Source of the DNA: Nonomuraea guangzhouensis
GTDB taxonomy: Bacteria > Actinomycetota > Actinomycetes > Streptosporangiales > Streptosporangiaceae
Reading direction: 5' to 3'
Length of the DNA: 64,000 nucleotides
Assembly (NCBI RefSeq): GCF_019396345.1
Contig: NZ_JAHKRM010000012.1
Span: forward strand, 275,152 to 339,151
Positions 17,012 through 26,300 of this stretch are shown here, one piece after another. The notes under the pieces are model-generated. The model was not told the origin of the DNA. It searched no databases and worked only from the letters and a program-made list of their open reading frames with translations. Positions within the stretch are counted from its first letter, which is position 1. Every line of letters starts with the position of its first letter. A program made the translations under genes and the position numbers.

Positions 17012-18096
17012 CCCCCCGGCAGCCCACCAGGAGGTCCCTGCAGACGCGGCTCGCGCTCGCCTACGCGGCGGGCATCTACGCCGCCGGGGTCCTGGTGGTC
17101 GTCTTCGTCGCCGTCCCGCTCGCCAGTGTCCAGGCGACCGTCCCCAAGGGCCACCCCTCATCGAGGGCGATCACCGAAACCGGGCCCGGGATCAGCCTGC
17201 CCCAACTCCTCGCCGGATGCGCCGTCGCCCTGGTCGTGCTGATTCCCGTCGCCCTGGCTCTGGGCTGGTTCGTCGCCGGCCGGTTCCTGCGCCCGCTGCG
17301 CGCCATCACCGCCACCGCCCAGATCATCTCCGCCGGAAACCTCCACCAGCGCCTCGACCTCGGCGAGCCCGGCGACGAGCTGACCGAACTGGGCCACATC
17401 CTCGACGACCTGTTCGCCCGCCTGCAGGCCTCCTTCGACGCCCAACGACATTTCATCGCCAACGCCTCCCACGAGTTGCGCACCCCCCTGGCCGGCCTGC
17501 GTACCCTGCTCGAAGTCGCGCTCGCCGACCCCGACGCCGACGCTGACGCCCTGCGCGCGGCCTGCCAGGAGGCCCTCGCTCTGGGCGGACACCAGGAGCG
17601 GCTCGTCCAAGCACTGCTCGCCCTGGCCACGAGCGAGCGCGGCGTGACCCGCTGGGACACCCTCGACCTCGCCCACGTCGTCGAAGGAGTGCTCGCCTCC
17701 CGCCGCGGCCAGGCAACGGAAGCAGGCATCGACCTCGCCGAACACCTGACGCCCGCGGTGACGGCCGGGGACCCGAGGCTGATCGAGAGCCTGGTCGCCA
17801 ACCTCGTCGACAACGCCGTCCGTCACAACCACCCAGGCGGGCACGTCCATGTCACCACGCGGACCTCCGGCACCCAGGCGGCCCTCACGGTCACCAACAG
17901 CGGGCCGGTCATCCCCGACGACCAGATCCAGCGGCTCCTTCAACCCTTCCAGAAACTGGCGCCTGATCGTCACGGCCGCGACGGCTACGGTCTCGGCCTC
18001 GCCATCGTCAATGCCGTCACGCAAGCTCACCACGCCACCCTCACGGTCGGCGCACGCCCCGAAGGCGGCCTGTCCATCACTGTGTGGTTCGCGTAG
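17008..18096 (+). CDS. Two-component sensor histidine kinase
   Basis: A 362-residue membrane kinase. TM1 is at about 17-38 and TM2 at about 71-91, with only some 30 residues outside the membrane, so it probably senses the membrane or a partner protein. A HAMP domain follows (FLRPLRAITATAQIISAGNLHQRLDL). The phospho-accepting His155 is in FIANASHELRTPLAGL; the ATPase domain has NLVDNAVRHN (N box) and GYGLGLAIV (G box). ATG at 17008 overlaps the remnant described at 16967-17011. Kinases with a small sensor next to ABC-2 exporters are often bacitracin-type stress sensors. It is expected to phosphorylate the regulator at 12985. Confidence 0.92.
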   Translation: MTPRQPTRRSLQTRLALAYAAGIYAAGVLVVVFVAVPLASVQATVPKGHPSSRAITETGPGISLPQLLAGCAVALVVLIPVALALGWFVAGRFLRPLRAITATAQIISAGNLHQRLDLGEPGDELTELGHILDDLFARLQASFDAQRHFIANASHELRTPLAGLRTLLEVALADPDADADALRAACQEALALGGHQERLVQALLALATSERGVTRWDTLDLAHVVEGVLASRRGQATEAGIDLAEHLTPAVTAGDPRLIESLVANLVDNAVRHNHPGGHVHVTTRTSGTQAALTVTNSGPVIPDDQIQRLLQPFQKLAPDRHGRDGYGLGLAIVNAVTQAHHATLTVGARPEGGLSITVWFA

Positions 18097-18130
18097 ACAG
18101 ATAGTCTTCGCGTAGATAGTCTTCGCATAG
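18088..18130. repeat. Three short direct repeats after the kinase gene
   Basis: TTCGCGTAG at 18088-18096 and 18107-18115, and TTCGCATAG at 18122-18130, are spaced 19 and 15 bases apart and separated by ATAGTC. The first copy contains the kinase stop codon. They may be a local slippage product or spaced half-sites upstream of the next gene. Confidence 0.5.
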
Positions 18131-18161
18131 ATTTTCTGTCGAGAGCGGGGAGGGCCCACTG

Positions 18162-18581
18162 ATGTGGACGTACGAGCACAGCATCGAGACCAATGCCATG
18201 CCCGAGGCGATCTGGCGCCTGTGGGCCGATGTCGAGAACTGGGGAGCCTGGAACGCCGACATCGAGAGCATCAAGATCAGTGGTCCGTTCGCGGCGGGTG
18301 CGGAGATCGTGATGATCCCGGCGGGGGAGGACCCGGTGCGCCTGCGCGTGGCCGAGGCGACGGTCGACGAACTGTTCGTGGACGAGGCTCGTATCGACGG
18401 CCTGCTCCTGCGCACTGTCCACCGGCTCGACCGGGGCGAGCGGCTCCGCACCCGGGTGGTGTACCGGATGGAGATCACGGGTGCCGCGGCCGACGAACTC
18501 GGGCCGCGGATCGGCCCCGCGGTCACCGCCGACTGGCCTGCCACCATGGCCGCCCTCGTCGAGCGGGCCGGCTCGTTCTGA
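18162..18581 (+). CDS. SRPBCC-family (START-like) protein
   Basis: A 139-residue protein starting MWTYEHSIETNAMPEAIWRLWADVENWGAWNADIESI, the standard opening of polyketide-cyclase or Bet v1-like SRPBCC proteins that bind hydrophobic ligands in a helix-grip cavity. The RLDRGERLRTRVVYRMEITG strand and the long C-terminal helix (PAVTADWPATMAALVERAGS) are in place. ATG at 18162 has GGGGAGGG upstream. It follows the kinase gene on the same strand. No catalytic residue identifies an enzyme, so ligand binding or cyclase activity is open. Confidence 0.82.
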   Translation: MWTYEHSIETNAMPEAIWRLWADVENWGAWNADIESIKISGPFAAGAEIVMIPAGEDPVRLRVAEATVDELFVDEARIDGLLLRTVHRLDRGERLRTRVVYRMEITGAAADELGPRIGPAVTADWPATMAALVERAGSF

Positions 18582-18634
18582 CGCGTCGGTTATTCGAATG
18601 ACCGCATCCCGAAAGACCGGAACAATCAGCAGGC

Positions 18635-19264
18635 ATGCGCCACTGGCCTCTGCTGAACCTGCGATTGATCACGCCCCGGCTCGAACTGCGGCTCCCCTCC
18701 CTGGACGATCTCGATGAACTGGCCGACCGTGCCCTGGAGGGTGTCCACCATCCCGATCTGATGCCGTTCGGCGTCCCTTGGACCGACGCGCCCGCAGCCG
18801 AACTACCAGGCAATGTCATCCGGTTCCAGCTCGGCATCATCTCGCAGTGGCGGCCGGAGCGTTGGTGCTGCAACTTCGTCGTCGTTCATCAGGGACGTGT
18901 GGTCGGCACTCAGGAGGTGTCCGCCGCCGACTTCCCGGTCACCCGTGAGGTGCATACCGGCTCGTGGCTGGGCCGCGCTCATCAGGGCAACGGGCTCGGC
19001 ACCGAGATGCGGGCCGCTGTCCTGCATCTGGCCTTCGCCGGGCTCGGCGCCCAGACGGCGGTGTCCAGCGCCTTTCTGGACAACCCGGCTTCACTGGCCG
19101 TCTCCGCCAAGCTCGGCTACCAGCCCGACGGCCTGTCGGTGCACGAGGTGCGCGGCCAGCGGGCCGTTCAGCAGCGCCTGCGCGTCGATCGCGACGGCTT
19201 CACCGATCCGGTCCCGGTGGAGATCCACCACCTGGAGCCATGCCTGCCGCATTTCGGTCTGTGA
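18635..19264 (+). CDS. GNAT-family N-acetyltransferase
   Basis: A 209-residue acetyltransferase of the RimJ/RimL type. It begins LITPRLELRLPSLDDLDELADRA, a typical GNAT strand-helix start. The acetyl-CoA loop is in GSWLGRAHQGNGLGTEMRAAVLHLAF (about residues 108-135), with a Q-G-N-G-L-G-T version of the R/Q-x-x-G-x-G/A motif. SSAFLDNPASLAVSAKLGYQPDG follows, the usual region where the substrate-side Asn and the C-terminal Gly-Tyr sit. ATG at 18635 is used. It precedes a nucleotidyltransferase gene by 28 bases. The substrate is unknown. Confidence 0.88.
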   Translation: MRHWPLLNLRLITPRLELRLPSLDDLDELADRALEGVHHPDLMPFGVPWTDAPAAELPGNVIRFQLGIISQWRPERWCCNFVVVHQGRVVGTQEVSAADFPVTREVHTGSWLGRAHQGNGLGTEMRAAVLHLAFAGLGAQTAVSSAFLDNPASLAVSAKLGYQPDGLSVHEVRGQRAVQQRLRVDRDGFTDPVPVEIHHLEPCLPHFGL

Positions 19265-19292
19265 TGACGCCAACCCCCTCGGAGGACACACT

Positions 19293-20021
19293 ATGACCAC
19301 CACCCCCACGAACGTGCTGCTCGCCGGCATCGTTGGATCGACCGCGTACGGCCTGGCCGGGCCCGACAGCGACGTTGACCGGCTCGGCATCTACGCCGCC
19401 CCCACCATCGACCTGGTCGGCCTGGCCCGCCCCAAGGAGAGCATCGTCTCCACCAACCCGGACCGGACGTTGCACGAGGTCGGCAAATGGTGCGCGCTCA
19501 CCTTAGGCGGCAACCCGACCGTGATGGAACTGCTGTGGCTACCGGACGACCTGTACGAGACACGCACCCCGCTCGGCGACCAGCTCATATCGATCAGGGA
19601 CGCGTTCGTGTCGGCGCCGCGGGTCCGCGACGCCTACCTGGGTTACGCCACTCAGCAGTTCAAGCGCCTCGATGACCGCGGTGACGGCTCGTTCTCGGCC
19701 GACACCCGTAAGCGCACCGCGAAGCATGCCCGCCATCTGGCCCGGCTCCTGTACCAGGGCCGCGAACTGTACGAGACCGGACACCTGCCGATCCGGCTGC
19801 CCGACCCCGACGCCATCCGCGCGTTCGGTGAGCGGATCGCCGACGGCGACACCGAGGAAGCGCGGACGTTGCTGGCGGCCACGGAGGAGGCCTTCGACAC
19901 CGCGCGCACACCGCTGTCCGCCCAGCCCCAACGCGCCGTGGTGGAGGAATGGCTGCGGCACGTCCGCATCACCTACTGGGAGCCGCCCACGTCGGTGCAC
20001 GTGGCGATCGGCAGCGAATAA
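19293..20021 (+). CDS. Predicted nucleotidyltransferase, RlaP/COG3541-like
   Basis: A 242-residue protein of the DNA polymerase beta superfamily. The catalytic motif GSTAYGLAGPDSDVDRLGIY at about residues 14-33 has the G-S, then D-x-D pair typical of these enzymes. The rest is helical and includes KHARHLARLLYQGRELYETGHLPIRLPDP, seen in RlaP-like proteins that sit with RNA-repair genes in other bacteria. ATG at 19293 has GGAGGA at 19281-19286. No RNA ligase or RtcB gene lies nearby, so an RNA-repair role is only a family-based suggestion. Confidence 0.78.
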   Translation: MTTTPTNVLLAGIVGSTAYGLAGPDSDVDRLGIYAAPTIDLVGLARPKESIVSTNPDRTLHEVGKWCALTLGGNPTVMELLWLPDDLYETRTPLGDQLISIRDAFVSAPRVRDAYLGYATQQFKRLDDRGDGSFSADTRKRTAKHARHLARLLYQGRELYETGHLPIRLPDPDAIRAFGERIADGDTEEARTLLAATEEAFDTARTPLSAQPQRAVVEEWLRHVRITYWEPPTSVHVAIGSE

Positions 20022-20134
20022 GACGGACCCCGAGACTCCGCTGCTCGGATATCCAGGTGCGGCCGGCCCGCGGTTTGGGTGAAGATGGCCGCGCCTGGCT
20101 ATGGGAGCCGGCACCCCCGGAAGAGGAGTGTGCC

Positions 20135-21628
20135 ATGAGCGCCATCGGATCCGCAGGCCCGGAGGTCCGGGTGACCACGGGGAGGCTGCGCGGGCGGATG
20201 GAGGATGGCGTGGCCGTCTTCCGCGGCGTGCCGTTCGCGCGCCCGCCGGTGGGTGACCTGCGGCTGGCCGCACCCGTGCCGGCCGAGCCGTGGGACGGGG
20301 TGCGCGAGGCCGGCGCGTTCGGTCCGCCGCCGCCGCAGTCCAGGTTGCTGGGCAGCTCCGGTGCGGACGGCGCGGACGGCGACTGGCTCACCGTCAATGT
20401 CTGGTCCCCTGACCTGGGCGCCGCCCGGCTGCCGGTGATGGTGTGGATCCAGGGCGGGGGCTACATGTACGGGTGGTCCGGCGACCCGGTCTTCGACGGC
20501 CGCGTGCTCGCCCGGGACGGCGTCATCGTGGTCACCTTCAACTACCGGCTCTCCGCCGAGGGCTTCGGGCACTTCCAGGGGGCACCGGCCAACCGCGGGT
20601 TACTGGACCAGGTGGCCGCCCTGCGCTGGGTGCACGACAACATCGCGGCTTTCGGCGGTGATCCGGACCGGGTCACCGTTTTCGGGGAGTCCGCCGGAGC
20701 CGGCAGCATCGCGGCGCTGATGGTGATGCCCCAAGCCGCCGGTCTGTTCCGGAGGGCGATCGCGCAGAGCGTGCCCAGCCTGTTCTTCTCCGCTGAGCTG
20801 GCCGCCGACATCGCCGCCGCCGTGGCCGGTGAGCTGGGCGTGGCCCCGATCGCGAGCGAAGTCGCCCGCCTGTCACCGGAGCGGCTGATCAACGCCGGGG
20901 ACACGGTGGCGGACAAGATGGGCGACTTTCCGCAGTGGGGCCGGGTCGCGTACCTCCAGTCGCTGTTGGCGCCGGTCGTGGACGGTGAGGTGCTGCCCGC
21001 GGTGCCGTGGCGGGCACTGGCGGACGGGGCCGCGCGCGATGTGGAGCTGATCGTGGGGCACACCCGCGACGAGTATCGGCTGTTCATGATCATCAAGGGC
21101 GACACCGGTCAGATCACCGCCGAGCGGGCGGCCACCGCGCTGCGGGAGCTCGCCCCGGACGCGGAGGCCTACCGGGCCGCCTACCCCGGGGCCGGCGAAG
21201 AGCGGCTGTACGAGCTGGTGCACTCCGACTGGGTGTTCCGGATGCCGTCCGTCCAGCTGGCCGAGACCCACCAAGGGCGGGCCCACCTGTACGAGCTGAC
21301 CTGGCCGGCCTCCGGCATGGGCGGCGATGTCCTCGGCGCCTGTCACGGGCTCGGCCTGCCGCTGACGTTCGGCAACCTGACCGCTGGAGCGGCGGGATTC
21401 CTGCTCGGACAGGAGCCGCCACCGGCCGCGGCCGAGCTGTCGGCCCGGGTACGCGCGGCGTGGATCGCCTTCGCCACGACCGGGGACCCGGGCTGGCCGG
21501 CGTACGAGCCGCAGAACAGGCATACCTGGGTCATCGACACCGAGCCCGGCATAGCCGCGTATCCGGAAGAGGTCTCCCGTGAGTTGTGGGCCGGGCACGC
21601 CTTCGCCCCGCTCACGTTGCGGGCCTGA
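20135..21628 (+). CDS. Type B carboxylesterase
   Basis: A 497-residue alpha/beta hydrolase of the carboxylesterase/para-nitrobenzyl esterase family. The nucleophile elbow is GESAGAGS (about residues 186-193). The oxyanion-hole region is VMVWIQGGGYMYG, and GACHGLGLPLTFGN near residue 405 carries the catalytic histidine. The N-terminal VRVTTGRLRGRMEDGVAVFRGVPFARPPVGDLR is the family signature. ATG at 20135 has AAGAGGAG upstream. There is no signal peptide, so it is probably cytoplasmic. It faces a TetR gene ending 10 bases away on the other strand. Confidence 0.92.
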   Translation: MSAIGSAGPEVRVTTGRLRGRMEDGVAVFRGVPFARPPVGDLRLAAPVPAEPWDGVREAGAFGPPPPQSRLLGSSGADGADGDWLTVNVWSPDLGAARLPVMVWIQGGGYMYGWSGDPVFDGRVLARDGVIVVTFNYRLSAEGFGHFQGAPANRGLLDQVAALRWVHDNIAAFGGDPDRVTVFGESAGAGSIAALMVMPQAAGLFRRAIAQSVPSLFFSAELAADIAAAVAGELGVAPIASEVARLSPERLINAGDTVADKMGDFPQWGRVAYLQSLLAPVVDGEVLPAVPWRALADGAARDVELIVGHTRDEYRLFMIIKGDTGQITAERAATALRELAPDAEAYRAAYPGAGEERLYELVHSDWVFRMPSVQLAETHQGRAHLYELTWPASGMGGDVLGACHGLGLPLTFGNLTAGAAGFLLGQEPPPAAAELSARVRAAWIAFATTGDPGWPAYEPQNRHTWVIDTEPGIAAYPEEVSRELWAGHAFAPLTLRA

Positions 21629-21638
21629 CCTAGCCGGT

Positions 21639-22295
21639 TCAGCGCCGTCGTGGGGGATCAAGGTCTGGCTGATCCCTCAGCTGGGCGGCGAACAAGGGCT
21701 CCAGGGCGTTCACCATGAGCGTTCTGGAGCGCTCGGTTCCGCCGGCGACCCTGCCCGCCATCGCCAGTGACACACAGCCGTGCAGGAACGCCCAGATCGT
21801 GTCGACCGCGCCGGGAGGATCGGCCAGCTCGGTGCCCCGCGCTTCCGCGATGCCCTGCAACGCGATGCGGAAGACCCGGAAGGCGTTCTTGGCTTCCCGC
21901 GGGGTCTCGGGCGTGCCGAACGGCACCCCGTCCATGCCGTTCATCGCCTGGTAGAGCTCCGGTGAGGCGAACGCGAACGCCCAGTACGCCTCGGCCATCG
22001 CGACCAGTCGCCCCTCAGGGGAGCCCGCCGCGGCCAGGCGCAGTCGCTCGGCCAGTTCGGTGAAGCCGACCATCATCAGCTCGACGAACAGTTCCTCCTT
22101 GTTCGAGAAGTGCTGGTAGAGGATCGGCGCGCTGTATTCGAGCTTGCCGGCGATGCGGCGGATCGTGACCGCGTTCCAGCCCTCCTCGGAGGCGATGATC
22201 CGGGCGGCCTCCAGCAGCCGGACCCGCATTTCCCGTCGCTCCCGCTCGCGCCGCTTCTGGCTGGCGCTCGGTTCGGGCTGGGCCTTCGTCGTCAC
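21639..22295 (-). CDS. TetR-family transcriptional regulator
   Basis: A 218-residue regulator. The HTH spans about residues 20-67 (RVRLLEAARIIASEEGWNAVTIRRIAGKLEYSAPILYQHFSNKEELFVELM), an exact TetR pattern. The C-terminal ligand domain resembles the WHG/TetR_C_33 kind (AEAYWAFAFASPELYQAMNGMDG). GTG at 22295 is preferred because GGAGG lies seven bases upstream; ATG at 22310 or 22322 would lengthen it. It is divergent from the oxidoreductase at 22382, and the spacer holds a 22-bp inverted repeat, so it probably represses both. Confidence 0.88.
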   Translation of the reverse strand: MTTKAQPEPSASQKRRERERREMRVRLLEAARIIASEEGWNAVTIRRIAGKLEYSAPILYQHFSNKEELFVELMMVGFTELAERLRLAAAGSPEGRLVAMAEAYWAFAFASPELYQAMNGMDGVPFGTPETPREAKNAFRVFRIALQGIAEARGTELADPPGAVDTIWAFLHGCVSLAMAGRVAGGTERSRTLMVNALEPLFAAQLRDQPDLDPPRRR

Positions 22296-22333
22296 GTTGC
22301 GTCCTCCCATTGACGTCGGCATCCTATCGTCGG

Positions 22334-22355
22334 TCTAATGTCTATCAATGTTAGA
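22334..22355. promoter_or_regulatory. Inverted repeat between TetR gene and oxidoreductase
   Basis: TCTAA (22334-22338) and TTAGA (22351-22355) frame an imperfect 22-bp palindrome, and ATGTTAG recurs at 22366-22372. It lies in an AT-rich divergent spacer and is the likely TetR operator. Confidence 0.6.
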
Positions 22356-22381
22356 TTTATGAACGATGTTAGGAGAGAAGC

Positions 22382-23284
22382 ATGATCGTCGTGTTCGGCG
22401 GGACGGGCAGGGTCGGCCGTCAGATCGTGGAGCGGCTCCACCAGGAGGAAAAGGCAGTGCGCGTCGTCACTCGTGATCCGAGCTCGGCAACCGCGGTTCG
22501 GGGCGTCGAGGTCGTCGCGGGCGACATCCACGACCAGCGCACGCTGGTGCGGGCCGCGTCCGGCGCGGAAGCGATCGTCTGCACCATCCAGGGCGGCGAC
22601 GGCAAGGGGAACAACGGCCCCAAGGGCATCGAGGGCGCGGGGATCCCGCGCCTCATCGGCGTCGCACGCGACACCGCGGTCGAGAACTTCGTGTACATCT
22701 CGTCCGCCAGTGCCCGCGCCGACAGCCCCGTCGGGTTCTTCCGGCTCAAGTTCGAGGTCGAGCGCCTCCTGCGCGCCAGCGGCCTGCCGTACTCGATCCT
22801 GCGGCCCACCCACCTGATGGACACCTGGGTGGAGCTGCTCGCCGGGTCCATCACCGGGAAGGGGAAGGCCACCGTGTTCGGCTCAGGCGCCAGTCCCGTC
22901 TCCTGGGTGGCCGGGAAGGACGTCGCCAGGGTCGCCGCCGCGCTCGCCGTCCGCCCCGGCGAAGGCTGGTCCGCCGACCTCGGCGGCCCCGAGGCACTGT
23001 CGCTGACGAAGGTCAACGACCTCATCGCGGCCACGCTGGGCCTGCGGATCAAGAGCGAGAACAGGATGCCGGTCGGGATGCTCCGGGCGATGAGCCCGCT
23101 GACAAGGCCGTTCAACGAGGTCCTCGCCCGGCGGATGCAGATGGGGGCACTGCTGGACACCCAGCCGCAGATCGTCGACTCCAGCGCGGTCTGGGCCCGG
23201 TTCGGGGAGCCGCTGTCCCTGTCGGCGTGGCTGGAGATCAATCGCCCGAGCCTTCCCGTACCCGTGAGCGACGTTGATCGGTGA
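22382..23284 (+). CDS. NAD(P)-binding SDR/NmrA-like oxidoreductase
   Basis: A 300-residue Rossmann protein of the atypical SDR kind. It starts MIVVFGGTGRVGRQIVERL, with the GxxGxxG dinucleotide motif, then has VVTRDPSSAT (second-strand Arg suggests NADPH). NFVYISSASARAD follows, and the region FFRLKFEVERLLRASGLPYSILRPTHLMD contains the conserved KxxxE and RPxxLM of NAD(P)H-binding reductases. ATG at 22382 has AGGAGAG. The gene is divergent from the TetR regulator and its 3' end nearly overlaps the nSTAND gene start. The substrate is unknown. Confidence 0.85.
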   Translation: MIVVFGGTGRVGRQIVERLHQEEKAVRVVTRDPSSATAVRGVEVVAGDIHDQRTLVRAASGAEAIVCTIQGGDGKGNNGPKGIEGAGIPRLIGVARDTAVENFVYISSASARADSPVGFFRLKFEVERLLRASGLPYSILRPTHLMDTWVELLAGSITGKGKATVFGSGASPVSWVAGKDVARVAAALAVRPGEGWSADLGGPEALSLTKVNDLIAATLGLRIKSENRMPVGMLRAMSPLTRPFNEVLARRMQMGALLDTQPQIVDSSAVWARFGEPLSLSAWLEINRPSLPVPVSDVDR

Positions 23285-23309
23285 GGCCGTACGTGATGAG
23301 AATCAGATC

Positions 23310-26300
23310 ATGGGGACAGGGGATGCGGGCGGCCTCCGCCGAGCGGAGTCCCGGGAGTGGGATGGGGGGTGCCCGTACCAGGGGTTGGCGCCGTTCGAGA
23401 GTGACAGGAGCGAGCTGTTCTTCGGCCGTCGGCGGGCGATCCGCAACCTGCTGGAGCGGCTCGGGCCGAGGTTGACGGAGGACGGGTGCGTCCTGCTGGT
23501 GTCGGGTGCCTCGGGTGTCGGCAAGTCGTCGCTGTTGCGGGCCGGTCTGATGCCCGCGCTGGGCGAGGGGACGCTGCCGGTGCCCGGCTCGGGGGAGTGG
23601 CCCCGGCTGCTGATCACACCCACCGCGGACCCCTTGCGCGCGCTGGCCGAGGCGTTGACGGAGACGTACGGCGGGCCCGTCGAGACGGTGTACGAGACGC
23701 TTCGGGACGATCCCGAGGCGGCTCTCGCGGAGGCCGGCCGCTTCGTCCTGGTGGTCGATCAGTTCGAGGAACTGTTCACCCTGGTGACCGACGAGCAGGA
23801 GCGGCAGGCGTACGTACGGGTCCTGCGGGCCATGGCCGAAGGCGCGCCGCGCGCAGGGGTGATCATCGGGGTGCGCGCGGACTACTGGGACCGTTGCGCG
23901 GCCTATCCGCAGTTCGCCGGGGCCATCCAGGACGGCCAGGTCATCGTCGAGCCGATGGCGGAGGCGGATCTGCGGCTGGCCATCACCGGTCCCGCCGCCG
24001 CGGTGGGCCTGGAGATCGAGCCCGGCCTGGTGGAGACCATCCTGGGGGAGCTGACCGCCGGCGATCGTTACGAGGCAGCCTCCCTGCCGCTGCTGTCACA
24101 GGCCCTGCTCAACACCTGGGAGAGGCGCGAGAACGGCAGGCTGACCACCCGAGGCTATGAGGAGTCCGGCCGGGTCCGTGACTCCGTGCGGCGTACGGCC
24201 GACGAGGTCCTCGGGCGGCTGTCGGCGGAGGACCGTAAGGCCGCGCTCCGGATCTTCCGGCGGATGGCGCTGATCACCGCGGGCGGGCGGCTGGCGCGGC
24301 GCAGGGTGACACTGGCCGAGATCCACGCCGCCGGGTCCGCGCACTCGGCGGAGCGGCGTGCCCAGGTCGAGGAGCTGCTCTCGGCGTTCGCCGACCGGCG
24401 CCTGCTCACGCTGCACGAGGACGGCGCCGAGATCGCCCACGACGCCTTGCTGACCGCCTGGCCCACGCTGCGGCAGTGGCTCGAACCCGACATGACCGCG
24501 CAGGCGGTGTACGACCAGCTCGTCGAGGACGCCACGCAGTGGGCCGAGAACCACCGCGACCCCGCATACCTCTACCGGGGCGGTCGGCTGCTGGCGGTCC
24601 AGGACAGCCGGCCCCGCTGGGACCGCGACCCCGGGAGCTTCCCACCGCCCGGCCCCACGGTGGAGCGCTTCGTTACGGCGTCGACGGGGGCGGCACGGCG
24701 GGCGGGCCGCCGCCGGCGCCTCGTCATGGCCGGTCTCGCGGCGCTGTCGGTGCTCGCCCTGGTCGCCGCCGGCGCCGCCGTCAACGCGGCCGGCAACGCC
24801 GACCGGCAGGCGGACAACGCCGACCGGCAGCGACGGCTGGCGCTCTCGGGCGAGCTGGCCGCGGAGAGCGAGGTCGCCGATGATCCGGTGACGTCCGCGC
24901 TGCTGGCCGTGACGGCGTGGCGGATCGCGCGGACTCCCGATGCCCGCCACCGCATGCTGGACGCGGCGGCGCATGCGGACCGGGGGGTTTTCGCCGCGCG
25001 GAACGGCTCCGTCACCGAGCTGCTGTTCAACCGCGACGGCTCGATCATCGCGACCGGAGGCGACGACGGCGTCGTGCGGCTGTGGGACACGGTGTCACAC
25101 CGGCAGCTCGGCGCCCCGATCGTCCACAAGGGGAACTTGTGCGTCCTGGCCTTCCAGGCGGCCTTCAGCCCGGATGGGAAGGTCCTGGCCACGGCCTGCT
25201 TCACCGGCGTCCTGTTCTGGGACGTGTCCACGCGCCGGCCGCTGGGCGGCCCACTGGACGCCAAGGCAGGGGTGTCGGCGATGACGTTCAGCCCGGACGG
25301 CAGGACCCTCGCGACCTCGACCCCCGAGGGCGCCGTACGGTTGTGGGACGTGGCCACCCGCCGCCAGATCGGAGCCGACATCGGACGCCCCGACCACGGG
25401 TCCGTCCGGAAGGCCATCAAGGAGGTGGCCTTCACCCCGGACGGGAAACGCCTGATCACCGCCGGGGCCGACGACACCGCGCGGATCTGGGACATCGCCA
25501 CCCGCCGCCAGGTCGGCAAGGCGCTCACCGGGCACACCGGCGACATCAACGGCATGTCCCTCAGCCCGGACGGGTCCACGCTCGCGACGATCAGTGTGGA
25601 CCGGACCCTCCGGCTGTGGAACCTCACCACCCGCAAGCAGATCGGCGGCGCCCTGCGCGACCCCGGCGGCTTCCGCGGAATCGCCTTCAGCCCGGACGGG
25701 AAGAGGCTCGCCACCACCGGAGGAGACGGCCTGACCAGGCTGTGGGACACCGCCGGCCGCCAACCGGTGGGCCCGCCGCTGACCGGCAGGCGATCGAACG
25801 TCGCGCGCGTGGCCTTCAGCCCGGACGGCAGGACCCTCGCGGCCGCCGGCGGGGACGGCAAGGTGTGGTTATGGGACCCGAGGGCGCACCGCCAGATCGG
25901 CACCGGGATGCCCGCCACCTTGGACGTCGTCTTCAGCCCGGACGGAAAGATCCTGGCCGCCTCCGACCCCGTGGTCGCCCTGGGCACCGGCGCGGCCGAT
26001 CGTGGCGTCCGGTTCTACGACGTGGCCACCCAGCGCGAAGCCGGACCTCGCCCGCGCCCCGAAGGCGACCCCGCGCCTGATGACAACGCCGTCGTCCACT
26101 CGATCAGGTTCAGCCGCGACGGGAGGACGTTCAGCACGGCGAGCACCGACGGCACCGTACGGCTGTGGGACACCGCGACCCGCCGTCAGATCGGCGACGC
26201 CGCCCAGCTCGGTCCCAACGCGGAGTTGAGCCCCGACGGCCGGCTGCTCGCCACCTGGGTACGTGGCGGTTCCATCGGATTCTGGGACGTCGTGGGCCAT

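Noticed and set aside
18088..18130. Possible CRISPR-like repeats
   Set aside because: Only three 9-base words with unequal short spacers and no cas genes; no array is present in the window.
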